From NCBI RefSeq assembly GCF_016863195.1, contig NZ_BOOK01000001.1, forward strand, positions 248,001 through 312,000: a DNA stretch of 64,000 bases, read 5' to 3'. A model generated the notes under the pieces. The model saw only the letters and a list, made by a program, of their open reading frames with translations, searched no databases and was not told the origin of the DNA. Made by a program: the position numbers and the translations under genes. Positions 51,977 through 61,210 of the stretch are shown piece by piece (the stretch's first letter is position 1; each line of letters opens with the position of its first letter). This DNA is from Paraplanobispora takensis (GTDB taxonomy: Bacteria > Actinomycetota > Actinomycetes > Streptosporangiales > Streptosporangiaceae).

Positions 51977-52563
51977 CCACGACGGGCAGGCGGCGTCCTG
52001 GGCGCCGGCCGGGGTCGGCGGACACCCGGGGCGAGATCCTCGCTGCGGCCCGGAAGATCTTCGCGGAGAAGGGGTACGACAAGGCCACCATCCGGGGCAT
52101 CGCCCGGGAGGCGGGGGTGGATCCGGCGCTGGTGCACCACTACTTCACCAGCAAGGAGGGCACCTTCGTCGCGGCGATGGAGCTGCCGGTCAACCCGGAG
52201 GAGGTCGTCCGGCTGCTGCTGAGCGGGCCGCGCGAGGAGATGGGCGAGCGCCTGGTCCGCTTCATCCTGACGATCGTCTCGGACGCGCAGGCCCGCCAGC
52301 CCGTGCTGGCGCTCATGCGCACCGCGATGACCAACGAGCAGGTCGTCGGAATGATCCGGGAGTTCATGATCCAGGCGCTGCTGCTGCGGGTGGCCGAGTC
52401 GCTGAAGATCCCGCCCATCCGGATGGAGGCGGCGTTCGCCCAGATGTTCGGCGTGGTCCTGGTGAGGTATGTCATACAGCTCGAACCGCTGGCCTCGGCC
52501 GACGCCGAGGAACTGATCGAGTTGCTCGCGCCCACGATCCAGCGCTACATCGACGGGTCCTGA
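51973..52563 (+). CDS. TetR-family transcriptional regulator
   Basis: A 196-residue repressor: N-terminal helix-turn-helix ([42 protein letters not shown]) preceded by a basic tail ([10 protein letters not shown]) and a C-terminal ligand domain. GTG 51973 overlaps the isomerase stop. The palindrome TACCG-AC-CGGTA at 52732-52743 downstream, before the EtfD-like gene, is a candidate operator, which would make this a regulator of the ETF oxidoreductase and perhaps itself. Confidence 0.92.
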   Translation: MTTTGRRRPGRRPGSADTRGEILAAARKIFAEKGYDKATIRGIAREAGVDPALVHHYFTSKEGTFVAAMELPVNPEEVVRLLLSGPREEMGERLVRFILTIVSDAQARQPVLALMRTAMTNEQVVGMIREFMIQALLLRVAESLKIPPIRMEAAFAQMFGVVLVRYVIQLEPLASADAEELIELLAPTIQRYIDGS

Positions 52564-52731
52564 GCTGCGCGTTCCCGGCCGCCGCCCGGCTCGGGGGGAG
52601 ATCGCGGGAGAATCCAAGGGGAAATCGTACGGCGGGCGCGCGGCGGTTCTACGTGTCTAGAGCATTGTTCCGGAGTATGAATTGACCATAAGGTGACCAC
52701 GGTTACCACGGGTCCCCTCCCGGATATAAGT

Positions 52732-52743
52732 TACCGACCGGTA
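52732..52743 (+). promoter_or_regulatory. palindrome upstream of EtfD-like gene, candidate TetR operator
   Basis: TACCG-AC-CGGTA is a perfect inverted repeat about 80 bases before the GTG at 52822. A TTGACC hexamer lies at 52682-52687 and a TAAGTT (-10-like) at 52727-52732 overlaps the palindrome by one base. The TetR gene lies directly upstream. Confidence 0.45.
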
Positions 52744-52821
52744 GGATCCGGGGCGACCCTTTGTCACCGTGGATGACCGGCGGTCGTACGCTGGCAGCCA
52801 ACGCCGTCTGTGGGAGGACCC

Positions 52822-54939
52822 GTGCTCTGGGTAGCCATCATCGGGCTCGTCATGACAGTGGCCGCGGTCGCGCTCACCGCGCGCCGCGTCCTGTTCCTGT
52901 ACAAGCTCGCCACCATCGGCCCGCCCGCCCCCGAGCGGATCGAGTACGCCAAGAACAACGTGGGCGCCGAGGTCAAGGCCCAGCTGGTCGAGGTCTTCGG
53001 GCAGAGGAAACTGCTGAAGTGGACGCCCTCCGGCGTCGCGCATTTCTTCGTCATGTGGGCGTTCTTCATCCTGCTGACCGTCTACATCGAGGCGTACGGC
53101 GCGATCATCCAGGGTGCCGTCACGGGTGAGGCGGACTTCCACATCCCGCTCATCGGCACCTGGCCGGTCCTCGGCTTCCTGCAGGACTTCATCGCCGTCG
53201 CCTGTCTCCTGGGCCTGATCGCCTTCGCGGTCATCCGGATCAAGAACTCCCCGAAGAAGCTGGGCCGCGGCTCCCGGTTCTCGGGCTCGCACCTGGGCGG
53301 CGCCTGGCTCGTCCTGTTCATGATCTTCAACATCATCTGGACGCTGTTCCTGGCCCGCGGCGCCGCCGTCAACACCGGCAACTTCCCCTACGAGTCCGGG
53401 GCGTTCGCCTCCGAGGCGGTCGCGAGCATCCTGCCGGCCAGCGAGCTGCTGGAGGAGATCGCCCTCCTGCTGCACATCGGCTTCATGCTGGTGTTCCTGG
53501 TCATCGTGGTGAACTCCAAGCACCTGCACATCTTCACCGCGCCGCTGAACGTGCTCTTCTCCCGCCGCCCCGACGGCCTGGGCCCGGCGCCGGAGATGCG
53601 CGTCGACGGCAAGCCGGTCGACTTCGAGGACGAGGACCTCGACCCCGAGCGGCTCGGGCGCGGCAAGATCGCGGACACCACCTGGAAGGGCTTCCTCGAC
53701 TTCTACACCTGCACCGAGTGCGGCCGCTGCCAGTCGCAGTGCCCGGCGTGGAACACCGACAAGCCGCTCTCGCCGAAGATGCTCATCCTCGACCAGCGCG
53801 ACCACGCCTTCGCGGTGGCGCCGTACCTCATGGCGACCGAGGAGCAGCGCGCGCACGCCGGCCAGGACGTGCTGGCCCTGCTGGAGAAGCCGCTGGTCGG
53901 CGAGGACGGCGTCATCCACCCCGACGTGCTGTGGTCCTGCACCAACTGCGGCGCCTGCGTCGAGCAGTGCCCGGTGGACATCGAGCACATCGACCACATC
54001 CTCGACATGCGCCGCTACCAGGTGATGGTGGAGTCCAACTTCCCCACCGAGGCCGGCGTCATGGTCAAGAACCTGGAGAACAAGGGCAACCCGTGGGGGA
54101 TGTCCGAAATGAAGCGGGCCGACTGGATCGAGGAGCTCGACTTCGAGGTCCAGCTCATCGACGAGAAGATGCCCGAGGACACCGAGTACCTCTTCTGGGT
54201 CGGCTGCGCCGGCGCCCTCGAAGACCGGGCCAAGAAGACCACCAAGGCCGTCGCCGAGCTGCTGCACATCGCGGGCGTGAAGTTCGCGGTGCTCGGCCCG
54301 ATGGAGGCCTGCACCGGTGACCCGGCCCGCCGCCTGGGCATGGAGTTCCTGTTCAACATGCTGGCCCAGCAGAACATCGAGACGCTGAACGAGGCCGGGG
54401 TCAAGAAGATCGTCGCGACCTGCCCGCACTGCTTCAACACCCTCGCCAACGAGTACCCGCAGCTCGGCGGGACCTACGAGGTCGTCCACCACACCCAGCT
54501 GCTGGCAAAGCTGGTCGACGAGGGCAAGCTGGTCCCGGTCGCCCCGATCGAGGAGAAGATCACCTACCACGACCCGTGCTTCCTGGGCCGTCACAACAAG
54601 GTCTACTCCCAGCCCCGCGACATCATGTCCAAGGTGCCGGGCGTGCAGACCCAGGAGATGCACCGCCACAAGGACCGCGGCTTCTGCTGCGGCGCCGGCG
54701 GCGCGCGGATGTGGATGGAGGAGCGGATCGGCAAGCGCATCAACACCGAGCGCGTGGACGAGGCGCTGACCACCGACCCCGACACCATCTCCACCGCCTG
54801 CCCGTTCTGCCTGGTCATGCTGGGCGACTCGATCAACGAGAAGAAGAACTCGGGCGAGGCCAAGGAGACGCTGGAGGTCGTGGACGTCTCCCAGCTGCTG
54901 ATCAAGTCCGTCAAGGGCGAGCCCGCCCCCACCTCCTGA
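52822..54939 (+). CDS. EtfD-like membrane Fe-S oxidoreductase (heterodisulfide-reductase type)
   Basis: The 705-residue protein has four to five N-terminal membrane helices (about 1-240), two 4Fe-4S motifs (CTECGRCQSQCP and CTNCGACVEQCP) and two cysteine-rich CCG domains (CPHCFNTL, DPCFLGRHN, GFCCGAGGARM). This layout is that of mycobacterial EtfD (Rv0338c type), which passes electrons from ETF in fatty-acid oxidation to menaquinone. The start is GTG 52822, with GGAGG five bases upstream; GTG 52810 is an alternative. A TetR regulator precedes it, as expected for a fat-catabolism gene. Confidence 0.9.
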   Translation: MLWVAIIGLVMTVAAVALTARRVLFLYKLATIGPPAPERIEYAKNNVGAEVKAQLVEVFGQRKLLKWTPSGVAHFFVMWAFFILLTVYIEAYGAIIQGAVTGEADFHIPLIGTWPVLGFLQDFIAVACLLGLIAFAVIRIKNSPKKLGRGSRFSGSHLGGAWLVLFMIFNIIWTLFLARGAAVNTGNFPYESGAFASEAVASILPASELLEEIALLLHIGFMLVFLVIVVNSKHLHIFTAPLNVLFSRRPDGLGPAPEMRVDGKPVDFEDEDLDPERLGRGKIADTTWKGFLDFYTCTECGRCQSQCPAWNTDKPLSPKMLILDQRDHAFAVAPYLMATEEQRAHAGQDVLALLEKPLVGEDGVIHPDVLWSCTNCGACVEQCPVDIEHIDHILDMRRYQVMVESNFPTEAGVMVKNLENKGNPWGMSEMKRADWIEELDFEVQLIDEKMPEDTEYLFWVGCAGALEDRAKKTTKAVAELLHIAGVKFAVLGPMEACTGDPARRLGMEFLFNMLAQQNIETLNEAGVKKIVATCPHCFNTLANEYPQLGGTYEVVHHTQLLAKLVDEGKLVPVAPIEEKITYHDPCFLGRHNKVYSQPRDIMSKVPGVQTQEMHRHKDRGFCCGAGGARMWMEERIGKRINTERVDEALTTDPDTISTACPFCLVMLGDSINEKKNSGEAKETLEVVDVSQLLIKSVKGEPAPTS

Positions 54940-54951
54940 TCCGATCCGCCG

Positions 54952-54981
54952 GGTACGGCCCGCCGTTCTGCGGGCCGTACC
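54952..54981 (+). terminator. terminator after the EtfD-like gene
   Basis: GGTACGGCCCGC (54952-54963) pairs perfectly with GCGGGCCGTACC (54970-54981) around CGTTCT, 13 bases after the stop. Confidence 0.8.
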
Positions 54982-55098
54982 TGACTTCAGTCAAGTCTTA
55001 TCGAAAAGGACACCAGGTCCGAAACTCTTCCTTCTGATTACGGAAAAATCACGGTAACCTCAACGTCGCATAGCTCATTCGACGGGGAGGGGCTGGCG

Positions 55099-55890
55099 GT
55101 GCGTGTCGTCGTCACGGATGCCGAAGTCACTTTGGCCGACGTTCTGTCACTCCGTCTGGCGGTCGACGACCCCGTCACCGAGGGCACCGAACTGGTGCTG
55201 CGCCACCGGGCCACCTCCGAGGAGCGCACCGTGACACTGGGCGCCTGCGGCGCCGAGGCGCGCGGTGCGACGCTCGCGGTCTCCCTCGTCCCGCTCGATC
55301 TCGGCCCCGGCCGCTGGGACGTCTACCTCGAACAGGACGGCTCGCGGGTACGGCTGCGCAGCGTCGACCCCGGATTCTCCCTCGACCGCCTGGACGCCTA
55401 CGCGCTGAGCCGCCGCACCCGGGCCCACCGGGCCTACCGCACGCGCAACGGCTTCCTGGCGCTGAAGGTCGACGAGGTGGAGCCGGCGGCGGAGGTCCGC
55501 GCGGTCTGGTTCAGGGAGGGCCGCTTCGAGGTGACGGGGCTGCTGGCCTTCACCGGCCTCGACGACGACGAGTCCCGGCACGAGGCCCGCCTGGCGCTGC
55601 GCCGCAACGGCACGGCGGAGCTGAGCGCGGTCGCGACGGTCCAGGGGGTGCGCTTCCACGCCGCGCTCTCGCTGTGCGACATGGTCGAGGCCGGGCCCGA
55701 GCAGCCGGGCGTCTGGGAGCCCACCCTGGAGGTGGACGGCCTGACCACGCCGCTGCGCCTGGCCTCGCGGCTGGACGACGTGGACGGCAAACGCCGGCGG
55801 GTCCACTATCCGGCCGCCCGCGTCGACGGCGTCCCGATCAGGCCCTGCTACACCGCCGACGACGAGCTCATGATCGAGGTGGGCGGGTGA
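55099..55890 (+). CDS. beta-rich protein of unknown function, coupled to a glycosyltransferase
   Basis: A 263-residue protein without signal peptide or membrane helix. It looks like two or three beta-sandwich domains (regular alternation, RWDVYLEQDGSRVRL, then VRAVWFREGRFEVTGLL, then ALRRNGTAELSAVATV, then RVHYPAARVDGVPIRPCY), resembling the accessory Ig-like/CBM domains found next to wall-polymer glycosyltransferases. No catalytic motif is visible. GGGGAGG lies eight bases before GTG 55099. The last four bases overlap the glycosyltransferase start, so they probably work together. The family is not recognised with confidence. Confidence 0.7.
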   Translation: MRVVVTDAEVTLADVLSLRLAVDDPVTEGTELVLRHRATSEERTVTLGACGAEARGATLAVSLVPLDLGPGRWDVYLEQDGSRVRLRSVDPGFSLDRLDAYALSRRTRAHRAYRTRNGFLALKVDEVEPAAEVRAVWFREGRFEVTGLLAFTGLDDDESRHEARLALRRNGTAELSAVATVQGVRFHAALSLCDMVEAGPEQPGVWEPTLEVDGLTTPLRLASRLDDVDGKRRRVHYPAARVDGVPIRPCYTADDELMIEVGG

Positions 55891-56963
55891 GGATCTGCCT
55901 GCTCGTCCCCTCGGCGTACGGAATGCGCGGAGATGTCCGCTCCGTCGTCAACCTCGCGGGCGAGCTGGCACGGCGTCACGAGGTCGAGATCCTCAGCGTC
56001 CGCCGCCACAAGGAGAGGCCGTTCTTCCCGGTGGCCTCGAACGTGCGGATGTCCTGGGTGGTCGACGCCCGGCCCGGTGTGCGCCACCTGCTGCCCGCCG
56101 GGCAGATACGCACCGACGTCGCGCTGTGGCGGCGGCTGCGGGCGGTGCGGGCCGACGCGCTGATCACCACCAGGCCCGGCCTGAGCGTGCAGGCCGCCAG
56201 GCACGCCTCGCGCGGCATGGTGCGCATCGCCCGGGAGTGGGGGCGCCCGCCGGTGCCCGGGCCGATCAAGAAGTTCTACCCGCGCCTGGACGCGGTCGCC
56301 GTCGCCACCGAGACCGGCCGCCAGGAGTGGGAGCGCCTGCTGGGCGAGGGCCCGGCGGTCCGGCTGATCCCTGACGCGCTGCCGCCGGGTCCCTGGCCGC
56401 GCTCGCGCATGGACAACCGCATCGTCGCCGCCGGGGGGCGCTGGGTGCCGGTGAAGGCCTACGACCGGCTGATCCGCGCGTTCGCCGTCATCGCCGACAA
56501 ACGCCCGGACTGGCGGCTGCGGCTGTACGGCGCGGGCCCGGAGGACAAGCGGCTGCGCGCCCTGGTGGCCGATCTGAACCTGCACAACCACGTCTACTTC
56601 ATGGGCACGACCCCGGATCTGACCGGCGAGTTCGCCAAGGCCTCGATCGTGGCGGTGACGTCGCGGTCCGAGGTGCTCGGGATGACCGTGATCGAGGCGA
56701 TGGCCAGCGGGGTGCCGGTGGTCGGCTTCGACAGCTCGCGGGGGCCGGGCGAGTTCGTCGTGGACGGCCGCAGCGGGGTGCTCGTGCCCGAGGGCGGCGA
56801 GGAGATCGAGGCCTACGCCTCGGCGCTGCTCTCGCTCATCGACGACGAGCACAGGCGGCGGCAACTGGCGGCCGGGGCGCTGGACGCCGCGGGGGTCCAC
56901 GACGTGTCCTCGGTGGCCGAACGGTGGGAGAAACTGATCGCCACCGCCTCCCGCTGCGTCTGA
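55887..56963 (+). CDS. GT4-family glycosyltransferase
   Basis: The 358-residue protein has the GT-B layout: an N-terminal acceptor domain starting RICLLVPSAYGMRGDVRSVVNLA and a C-terminal nucleotide-sugar domain with GRWVPVKAYDRLIRAFA, RLYGAGPEDKRLR, HNHVYFMGTTPD and the EX7E motif region (VTSRSEVLGMTVIEAMASG, GPGEFVVDG). It probably transfers a sugar to a cell-envelope polymer. The start is GTG 55887, overlapping the previous gene (GTGA); upstream ORF extension is shadow. Acceptor and donor are unknown. Confidence 0.88.
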   Translation: MRICLLVPSAYGMRGDVRSVVNLAGELARRHEVEILSVRRHKERPFFPVASNVRMSWVVDARPGVRHLLPAGQIRTDVALWRRLRAVRADALITTRPGLSVQAARHASRGMVRIAREWGRPPVPGPIKKFYPRLDAVAVATETGRQEWERLLGEGPAVRLIPDALPPGPWPRSRMDNRIVAAGGRWVPVKAYDRLIRAFAVIADKRPDWRLRLYGAGPEDKRLRALVADLNLHNHVYFMGTTPDLTGEFAKASIVAVTSRSEVLGMTVIEAMASGVPVVGFDSSRGPGEFVVDGRSGVLVPEGGEEIEAYASALLSLIDDEHRRRQLAAGALDAAGVHDVSSVAERWEKLIATASRCV

Positions 56964-56982
56964 GCACGGGTACCTTTGGGTC

Positions 56983-57264
56983 ATGCATGGGTACAGCGGC
57001 GACAAGCAGGCCTATCTCACCAGGCTCAGGCGGATCGAGGGGCAGATCAGAGGCCTGCAGCGGATGGTCGAGGAGGACGCCTACTGCATCGACGTGCTGA
57101 CGCAGGTGTCCGCGGCCACCAGGGCCCTGCAGGCGGTGGCCCTCGGCCTGCTGGAGGACCACATCGGCCACTGCGTCGCCGACGCGATCAACACGGGCGG
57201 GCCGGAGGCGGAGGAGAAGGTCAAGGAGGCCTCGGCGGCGATCGCCCGCCTCGTTCGTTCGTGA
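56983..57264 (+). CDS. csoR: CsoR-family metal-sensing repressor
   Basis: The 93-residue, all-helical repressor has the copper-binding triad C35, H60, C64 (CIDVLTQVS and HIGHC) and the YLTRLRRIEGQIRGLQRMVE N-terminus, which marks the Cu(I)-sensing CsoR branch of DUF156. It normally represses copA/copZ, neither of which is next to it, so its target is elsewhere. ATG 56983 has TACCTT six bases upstream and no Shine-Dalgarno (leaderless pattern). Confidence 0.93.
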   Translation: MHGYSGDKQAYLTRLRRIEGQIRGLQRMVEEDAYCIDVLTQVSAATRALQAVALGLLEDHIGHCVADAINTGGPEAEEKVKEASAAIARLVRS

Positions 57265-57293
57265 CTAGTCACCGGACGGCCTTTTCGAACCAC

Positions 57294-57323
57294 GTCCCGG
57301 ACCCCTGGAAGGGAGTCCGGGAC
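57294..57323 (+). terminator. hairpin after csoR
   Basis: GTCCCGGAC (57294-57302) pairs perfectly with GTCCGGGAC (57315-57323); inner bases add weaker pairs. It lies 29 bases after the csoR stop. Confidence 0.7.
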
Positions 57324-57354
57324 TAGGTCGTTCAGACGGTTTCCCTCAACCGCT

Positions 57355-57516
57355 TCAGCACGTCGCCGAAGCGCTCAATCCGAGCGCGTTGTCGAGCTCC
57401 GCCAAGGTGAGAGGCCGTTCGCTGCCAGCGACGGCGGTAAGTACCTCGGCATAGAGCGCGATCTCGTCCAACGCGTCACGGTCGTGGATCCGCAGATCCA
57501 GATCGTCGTGCCCCAC
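57355..57516 (-). CDS. small acidic protein, unknown
   Basis: A 53-residue frame starts at GTG 57516, with AAGGAAGGA upstream, and reads GHDDLDLRIHDRDALDEIAL, then YAEVLTAVAG, a helical, acidic protein. Short actinobacterial proteins with the same DLDLRIHDRDALDE start exist; their role is unknown. The longer ORF to 57615 is not supported. The C-terminus (LSASATC) is atypical and might be frame-shifted. Confidence 0.55.
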   Translation of the reverse strand: MGHDDLDLRIHDRDALDEIALYAEVLTAVAGSERPLTLAELDNALGLSASATC

Positions 57517-57751
57517 CGCGTCGTCCTTCCTTCCGCAGCCCACACCCACTTCGAGGTTACGGCGGGAGGGTCTTTGGTGCACATGGCCCATCGGGACCAT
57601 TCGGTGCGTCCCCACCGCGCACCCCCAAGGGTCATTTCCCCGAATACGAGATCACGATTCAGCTAATTATCCGCCGGAGAAGGGATTAGAACGATATAGG
57701 AGGAGTAAGGATGAAATAACTGGATTTGTGGTTTAGTTCCGCTTCTTCCTG

Positions 57752-59110
57752 TCAGAAGTGACGCGGGTAGGTCCCCGAGACGCCCGGGACGGGATCGTCC
57801 CGCTCGTGGATCAGCCAGTGCACCAGAGCGCAGGCCGTGGCGAACCCCCGCTCCGGCACCGCCGTCCCGCTCAGGCGGCACCAGGCGAGCCCGGTGGCGT
57901 AGGCGGCGCCCAGCAGCGCGGCCGCCGCGGCCCGGCCGGGCGGGCGCAGGGCCGAGGGCAGCGCGGCCGGGGAGGCCTCGGCGGTACGCGGCCAGCAGCC
58001 CCGCAGCGGGTGCGTCGGGTCGATGAGCACGACGTGCAGGATGTGGCGCAGCTCGGGGTCCAGCCACGGATAGAGCCGGTCGGCCGCCCGGGGCGCGTGG
58101 GCCGCGACGTCGGCGGCGAGCAGGGAGGCCGCCACCGCCCGGGGGTCGGCGCCCTTCGGCGCGAGGAACGACAGCGCCTCGACGAGGTCGTAGAGGGTGT
58201 GCTGGAAGTGGTCGCCGGGCGAGGTCTCGGCCAGCGTCACGTGGGGCGCGCAGCGTGCCAGCCACAGGTGCCGCACCGCGTCGTCGCCGTGATGGGCGGC
58301 CACGACGTCCTCACCGGTCCGATGGAGGATCGGCGCGACCATCGCCGACAGCGCCTCGGCCCTGGGCCGGAACCGGGGGTCGCCTCTGAGCGCGGCGGCG
58401 GTGTCGGCCATCAGCGCGGCCAGCCGCAGCCCCGCCTCGGGATGGCCCGCCCTGACGCGCTCGCCGTACAGGGCCACCAGGTCCTCCAGCGCGACCGGGG
58501 CGAGCCAGCGGACCCACTCGTCGCCGGGCAGCGGGCGGCCGAGGAACTCCCCGAACATCGACAGCAGCACCTCGTTGCCGTCGAAGGCCGGGGCGTAGGC
58601 GCACCACATGAGCGTGCCCCAGATCGCGGCGACCGGGCTGGCGACCTCTCCGGCGAACAGCTCGGTGAACGGCCCGTGCAGCGGGAAGTCCTCCCTGCGC
58701 CTGCCGCGCTGGGCGACGACCAGCGCCCGCACCCGCTCGGTCGTCTCGTACGGCACGTCCGGGCCGACGAAGCCCTGGACCGACCCCCGGTCCGCGGCGA
58801 AGTCGGGGCCGGCGGGGACCAGGTGAGGCACGATCGCGGAGGTGACCTGGACCACGTGGGCCGCGCCGCGCACCCCCGGATCCGCGGGGGGAGCGGAGAG
58901 GTGCCAGCGGCCGTCGGCGGCGTCCTGCCGGTACCACCGCCCGTAGGCGCCGAACAGCCACCGCCCGCCGTCGGGGGTGGCCAGCACGCGCAGGGCGACG
59001 GCCTGGGCGCGGGCGTGCGGCGGCAGGGACGGCCACCGATGGTCGGTGACCATGGCGCGCACATCCCGCTCGATGGCGTCGAAGCCGTCCCACTGCCGCA
59101 CGGCGGTCAT
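57752..59110 (-). CDS. actinomycete-specific protein, unknown
   Basis: This 452-residue soluble protein is not recognised. It has several Trp-rich motifs (GRWLFGAYGRWYRQDAADGRW-like region near 48-68), a Pro/His-containing middle and a mainly helical C-terminal half with ATGLAWCRLSG; there is no signal peptide, membrane helix or known catalytic motif. Codon usage fits a real gene. ATG 59110 is the first start. It lies alone between a small protein gene and the gamma carbonic anhydrase on the same strand, so they may be linked. The 235 bases downstream of its stop, up to 57516, hold nothing recognisable. Confidence 0.6.
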   Translation of the reverse strand: MTAVRQWDGFDAIERDVRAMVTDHRWPSLPPHARAQAVALRVLATPDGGRWLFGAYGRWYRQDAADGRWHLSAPPADPGVRGAAHVVQVTSAIVPHLVPAGPDFAADRGSVQGFVGPDVPYETTERVRALVVAQRGRRREDFPLHGPFTELFAGEVASPVAAIWGTLMWCAYAPAFDGNEVLLSMFGEFLGRPLPGDEWVRWLAPVALEDLVALYGERVRAGHPEAGLRLAALMADTAAALRGDPRFRPRAEALSAMVAPILHRTGEDVVAAHHGDDAVRHLWLARCAPHVTLAETSPGDHFQHTLYDLVEALSFLAPKGADPRAVAASLLAADVAAHAPRAADRLYPWLDPELRHILHVVLIDPTHPLRGCWPRTAEASPAALPSALRPPGRAAAAALLGAAYATGLAWCRLSGTAVPERGFATACALVHWLIHERDDPVPGVSGTYPRHF

Positions 59111-59179
59111 GTTACTCAGGGTCCGTCCGGCGGGCAGGCGTCACTCCGGCCGGATCCGTGACGCGGGGGACGGTGCGGC

Positions 59180-59719
59180 TCAGGACCGGGTCAGGGGTAC
59201 GGCGGCGCGGTGGCGTGCGGCCTTGGCCGTGTAGTTGGCCGGCGTCCTGGCGAAGGAGTCGCGGTCGTCGTCGGTCAGCTCCCTGACGATCTTCCCGGGG
59301 ACGCCAGCCACGAGGACGCCGGCCGGGATCTGCTTGCCCGGGCCGACCAGCGCGCCCGCGGCGACCAGGGATCCGGCGCCGATCCGGGCCCCGCCGAGCA
59401 CGATCGCGCCGATGCCGATCAGCGCCCCGGTCTCCACGTACGCCCCGTGCACCATGGCCTTGTGGCCGAGGCTGACCCGCGGCTCCAGCACGGCGGGCTG
59501 GCCCGGGTCGGCGTGCAGGCAGCACAGGTCCTGGACGTTGCACTCCTCGGCGACCTCGATGGCCTCGTCGTCGCCGCGCAGGACCGAGCCGTACCAGACG
59601 CTGGCCGCGCGGCCGAGCCGTACCCGGCCCACGATCACCGCACCGGGCGCTACGTATGCTTCTGGATGGATTTGAGGGGATGCGTCGTCGAGAGAGGCGA
59701 CGTAGGGCGCGGTGGTCAT
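59180..59719 (-). CDS. gamma-class carbonic anhydrase family protein
   Basis: A 179-residue left-handed beta-helix protein with hexapeptide repeats (VIVGRVRLG, ALIGIGAIVLGGARIGAGSLV). The three zinc-ligand histidines are in place: HADPG and LGHKAMVHG. It could hydrate CO2 or act as a related acyltransferase-like protein (PaaY/YrdA branch); the GAMMA-CA catalytic Glu loop is not clear. ATG 59719 has TACCAT seven bases upstream and no Shine-Dalgarno (leaderless pattern). Confidence 0.88.
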   Translation of the reverse strand: MTTAPYVASLDDASPQIHPEAYVAPGAVIVGRVRLGRAASVWYGSVLRGDDEAIEVAEECNVQDLCCLHADPGQPAVLEPRVSLGHKAMVHGAYVETGALIGIGAIVLGGARIGAGSLVAAGALVGPGKQIPAGVLVAGVPGKIVRELTDDDRDSFARTPANYTAKAARHRAAVPLTRS

Positions 59720-59859
59720 GCGCCCGATGGTACGGGTAGCGGGGTCGGCGGTTATTCGCGCGAGTGGGTCGCGCGTTCCGGTTGAGGGCTAGGGTGGGTG
59801 GCAGCAAAGTCGTCTGCCGACGTCTCCTTTCCCACCCCACGACTTCCACGGGTGACGCT

Positions 59860-61008
59860 ATGACAAACCAGCACGAGAGCTTTCCTGAGCTGATGCATGA
59901 GGACTCGTTCGAGGTCGTCATGCGTGGCTACAGTCGCCGCCAAGTCCACGACTACATGATCCGGACGCGCAACCAGATCCGCGATCTGGAGGAGCGGCTC
60001 GCGCGGGCGATCGACCAGGCGGAGCAGGGCAGGCTGGAACTCGCCGAGGCCCGGCGCAGGCTCTCCGAGGCGCCTCAGGACTATGACGAGCTCGGGCAGC
60101 GGCTCAGTCAGATCCTCAAGCTCGCCGAGGAGGAGGCGACCGCCAAGCGCGAGGTCGCCGACACCGAGGCGCGCAGGCTCCGCGACGAGGCGGCGCTGGA
60201 GACCGAGAGGCTGGTCGGCTCCGCCCGCGAGCGGGCGGAGGGCATTCTGAGCGCCGCCCAGCAGGAGGCCGAGCGCCGGGTCGGCGAGGCGACCGCCACC
60301 GCCGAGCAGATGCTCGCCCAGGCGGGCAACGACGCCGAGGAGACGCTCAACGCCGCCCGCAGCGAGGCCGAGGAGACCCTGCGCAGCGCCCGCGCGGACG
60401 CCGAGCGGATGATCACCTCCGCCCGGCAGGAGGCCGAGCGGACGATCGAGGGCGCCCGCGCCGAGGCCGAGGCCACGCTGGCCGCCGCCAGGAACGAGGC
60501 CGAGTCGACCGTCTCGTCGGCCAACGCCGAGGCGCACGCCACGCTGACCGCCGCCCAGCAGCGCGTCTCGGTGCTGGACGAGGGCACCGGACGGCGCGTC
60601 GCCTACCTCACCGACACCCACCGCGAGGTCATGCGCCGTCTCAACGAGATGAGCACGGTCCTGGGCGACCTGATCCACCGGGAGAACTCCGCCGGGTCCC
60701 TGATCGACGAGAAGGCGGTCCTGCCGCCCCCGGCCTCCGCCCCCGCCATCGCCGCCGCCCCGCAGCCCGGCCCCGACGTGGAGGCCGTCCGGGTGATAGT
60801 CGAGGACGACGAGACCGAGAGTGTCGAGGACGTCGAGAACGCCGACGCCGGAGGCACCGGGGACGCCGGGGACGTCGCGGAGGAGGACGACGCGACGACC
60901 GTCACGCGGCCCGCCCTCGGCCGGCACACGGTGGCCTCCGACGACAACACCGAGGTGAACCTCGGACCGGCCCGCGAGGCCGGCGAGGAGCTCACCGCAC
61001 GCAAGTGA
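59860..61008 (+). CDS. DivIVA-like coiled-coil protein
   Basis: The 382-residue protein starts with a DivIVA-type membrane-binding/dimer segment (SFEVVMRGYSRRQVHDYMIRTRN), followed by a very long coiled coil (about 40-280) with regular EAE/AAR heptads and an acidic, disordered tail. Similar proteins (Wag31/FilP/Scy-like, sometimes misnamed cellulose-binding) organise polar growth in actinomycetes. Its exact class is uncertain. ATG 59860 was chosen by its family start; the frame is open to 59764. A 13-bp terminator stem follows. Confidence 0.85.
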   Translation: MTNQHESFPELMHEDSFEVVMRGYSRRQVHDYMIRTRNQIRDLEERLARAIDQAEQGRLELAEARRRLSEAPQDYDELGQRLSQILKLAEEEATAKREVADTEARRLRDEAALETERLVGSARERAEGILSAAQQEAERRVGEATATAEQMLAQAGNDAEETLNAARSEAEETLRSARADAERMITSARQEAERTIEGARAEAEATLAAARNEAESTVSSANAEAHATLTAAQQRVSVLDEGTGRRVAYLTDTHREVMRRLNEMSTVLGDLIHRENSAGSLIDEKAVLPPPASAPAIAAAPQPGPDVEAVRVIVEDDETESVEDVENADAGGTGDAGDVAEEDDATTVTRPALGRHTVASDDNTEVNLGPAREAGEELTARK

Positions 61009-61111
61009 CCCGCGGCCGTCCGCGCACCGGCACGTGATCGGCGGCCGGTCCGCGGTCGGCCGATGGCCGGCGGGACTGGTCAGCCGATGACCGGCGGGTG
61101 CCGGGAAGCCG

Positions 61112-61150
61112 GCGGAAGCCTCCGCCCCCGATTGGGTCGGAGGCTTCCGC
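61112..61150 (+). terminator. terminator after the DivIVA-like gene
   Basis: GCGGAAGCCTCCG (61112-61124) pairs perfectly with CGGAGGCTTCCGC (61138-61150). Confidence 0.8.
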
Positions 61151-61159
61151 GACTGGAGG

Positions 61160-61203
61160 CCCGGCGCCTGGGCCGCGCTCGACCCGCTGGCCCAGGCGCC
61201 GGG
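61160..61203 (-). terminator. terminator after the small gene at 61211-61429
   Basis: CCCGGCGCCTGGGCC (61160-61174) pairs perfectly over 15 bp with 61189-61203. On the minus strand it lies eight bases after the stop of the small gene. Together with the preceding hairpin it insulates two convergent genes. Confidence 0.8.
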
Positions 61204-61210
61204 CGGTTCT

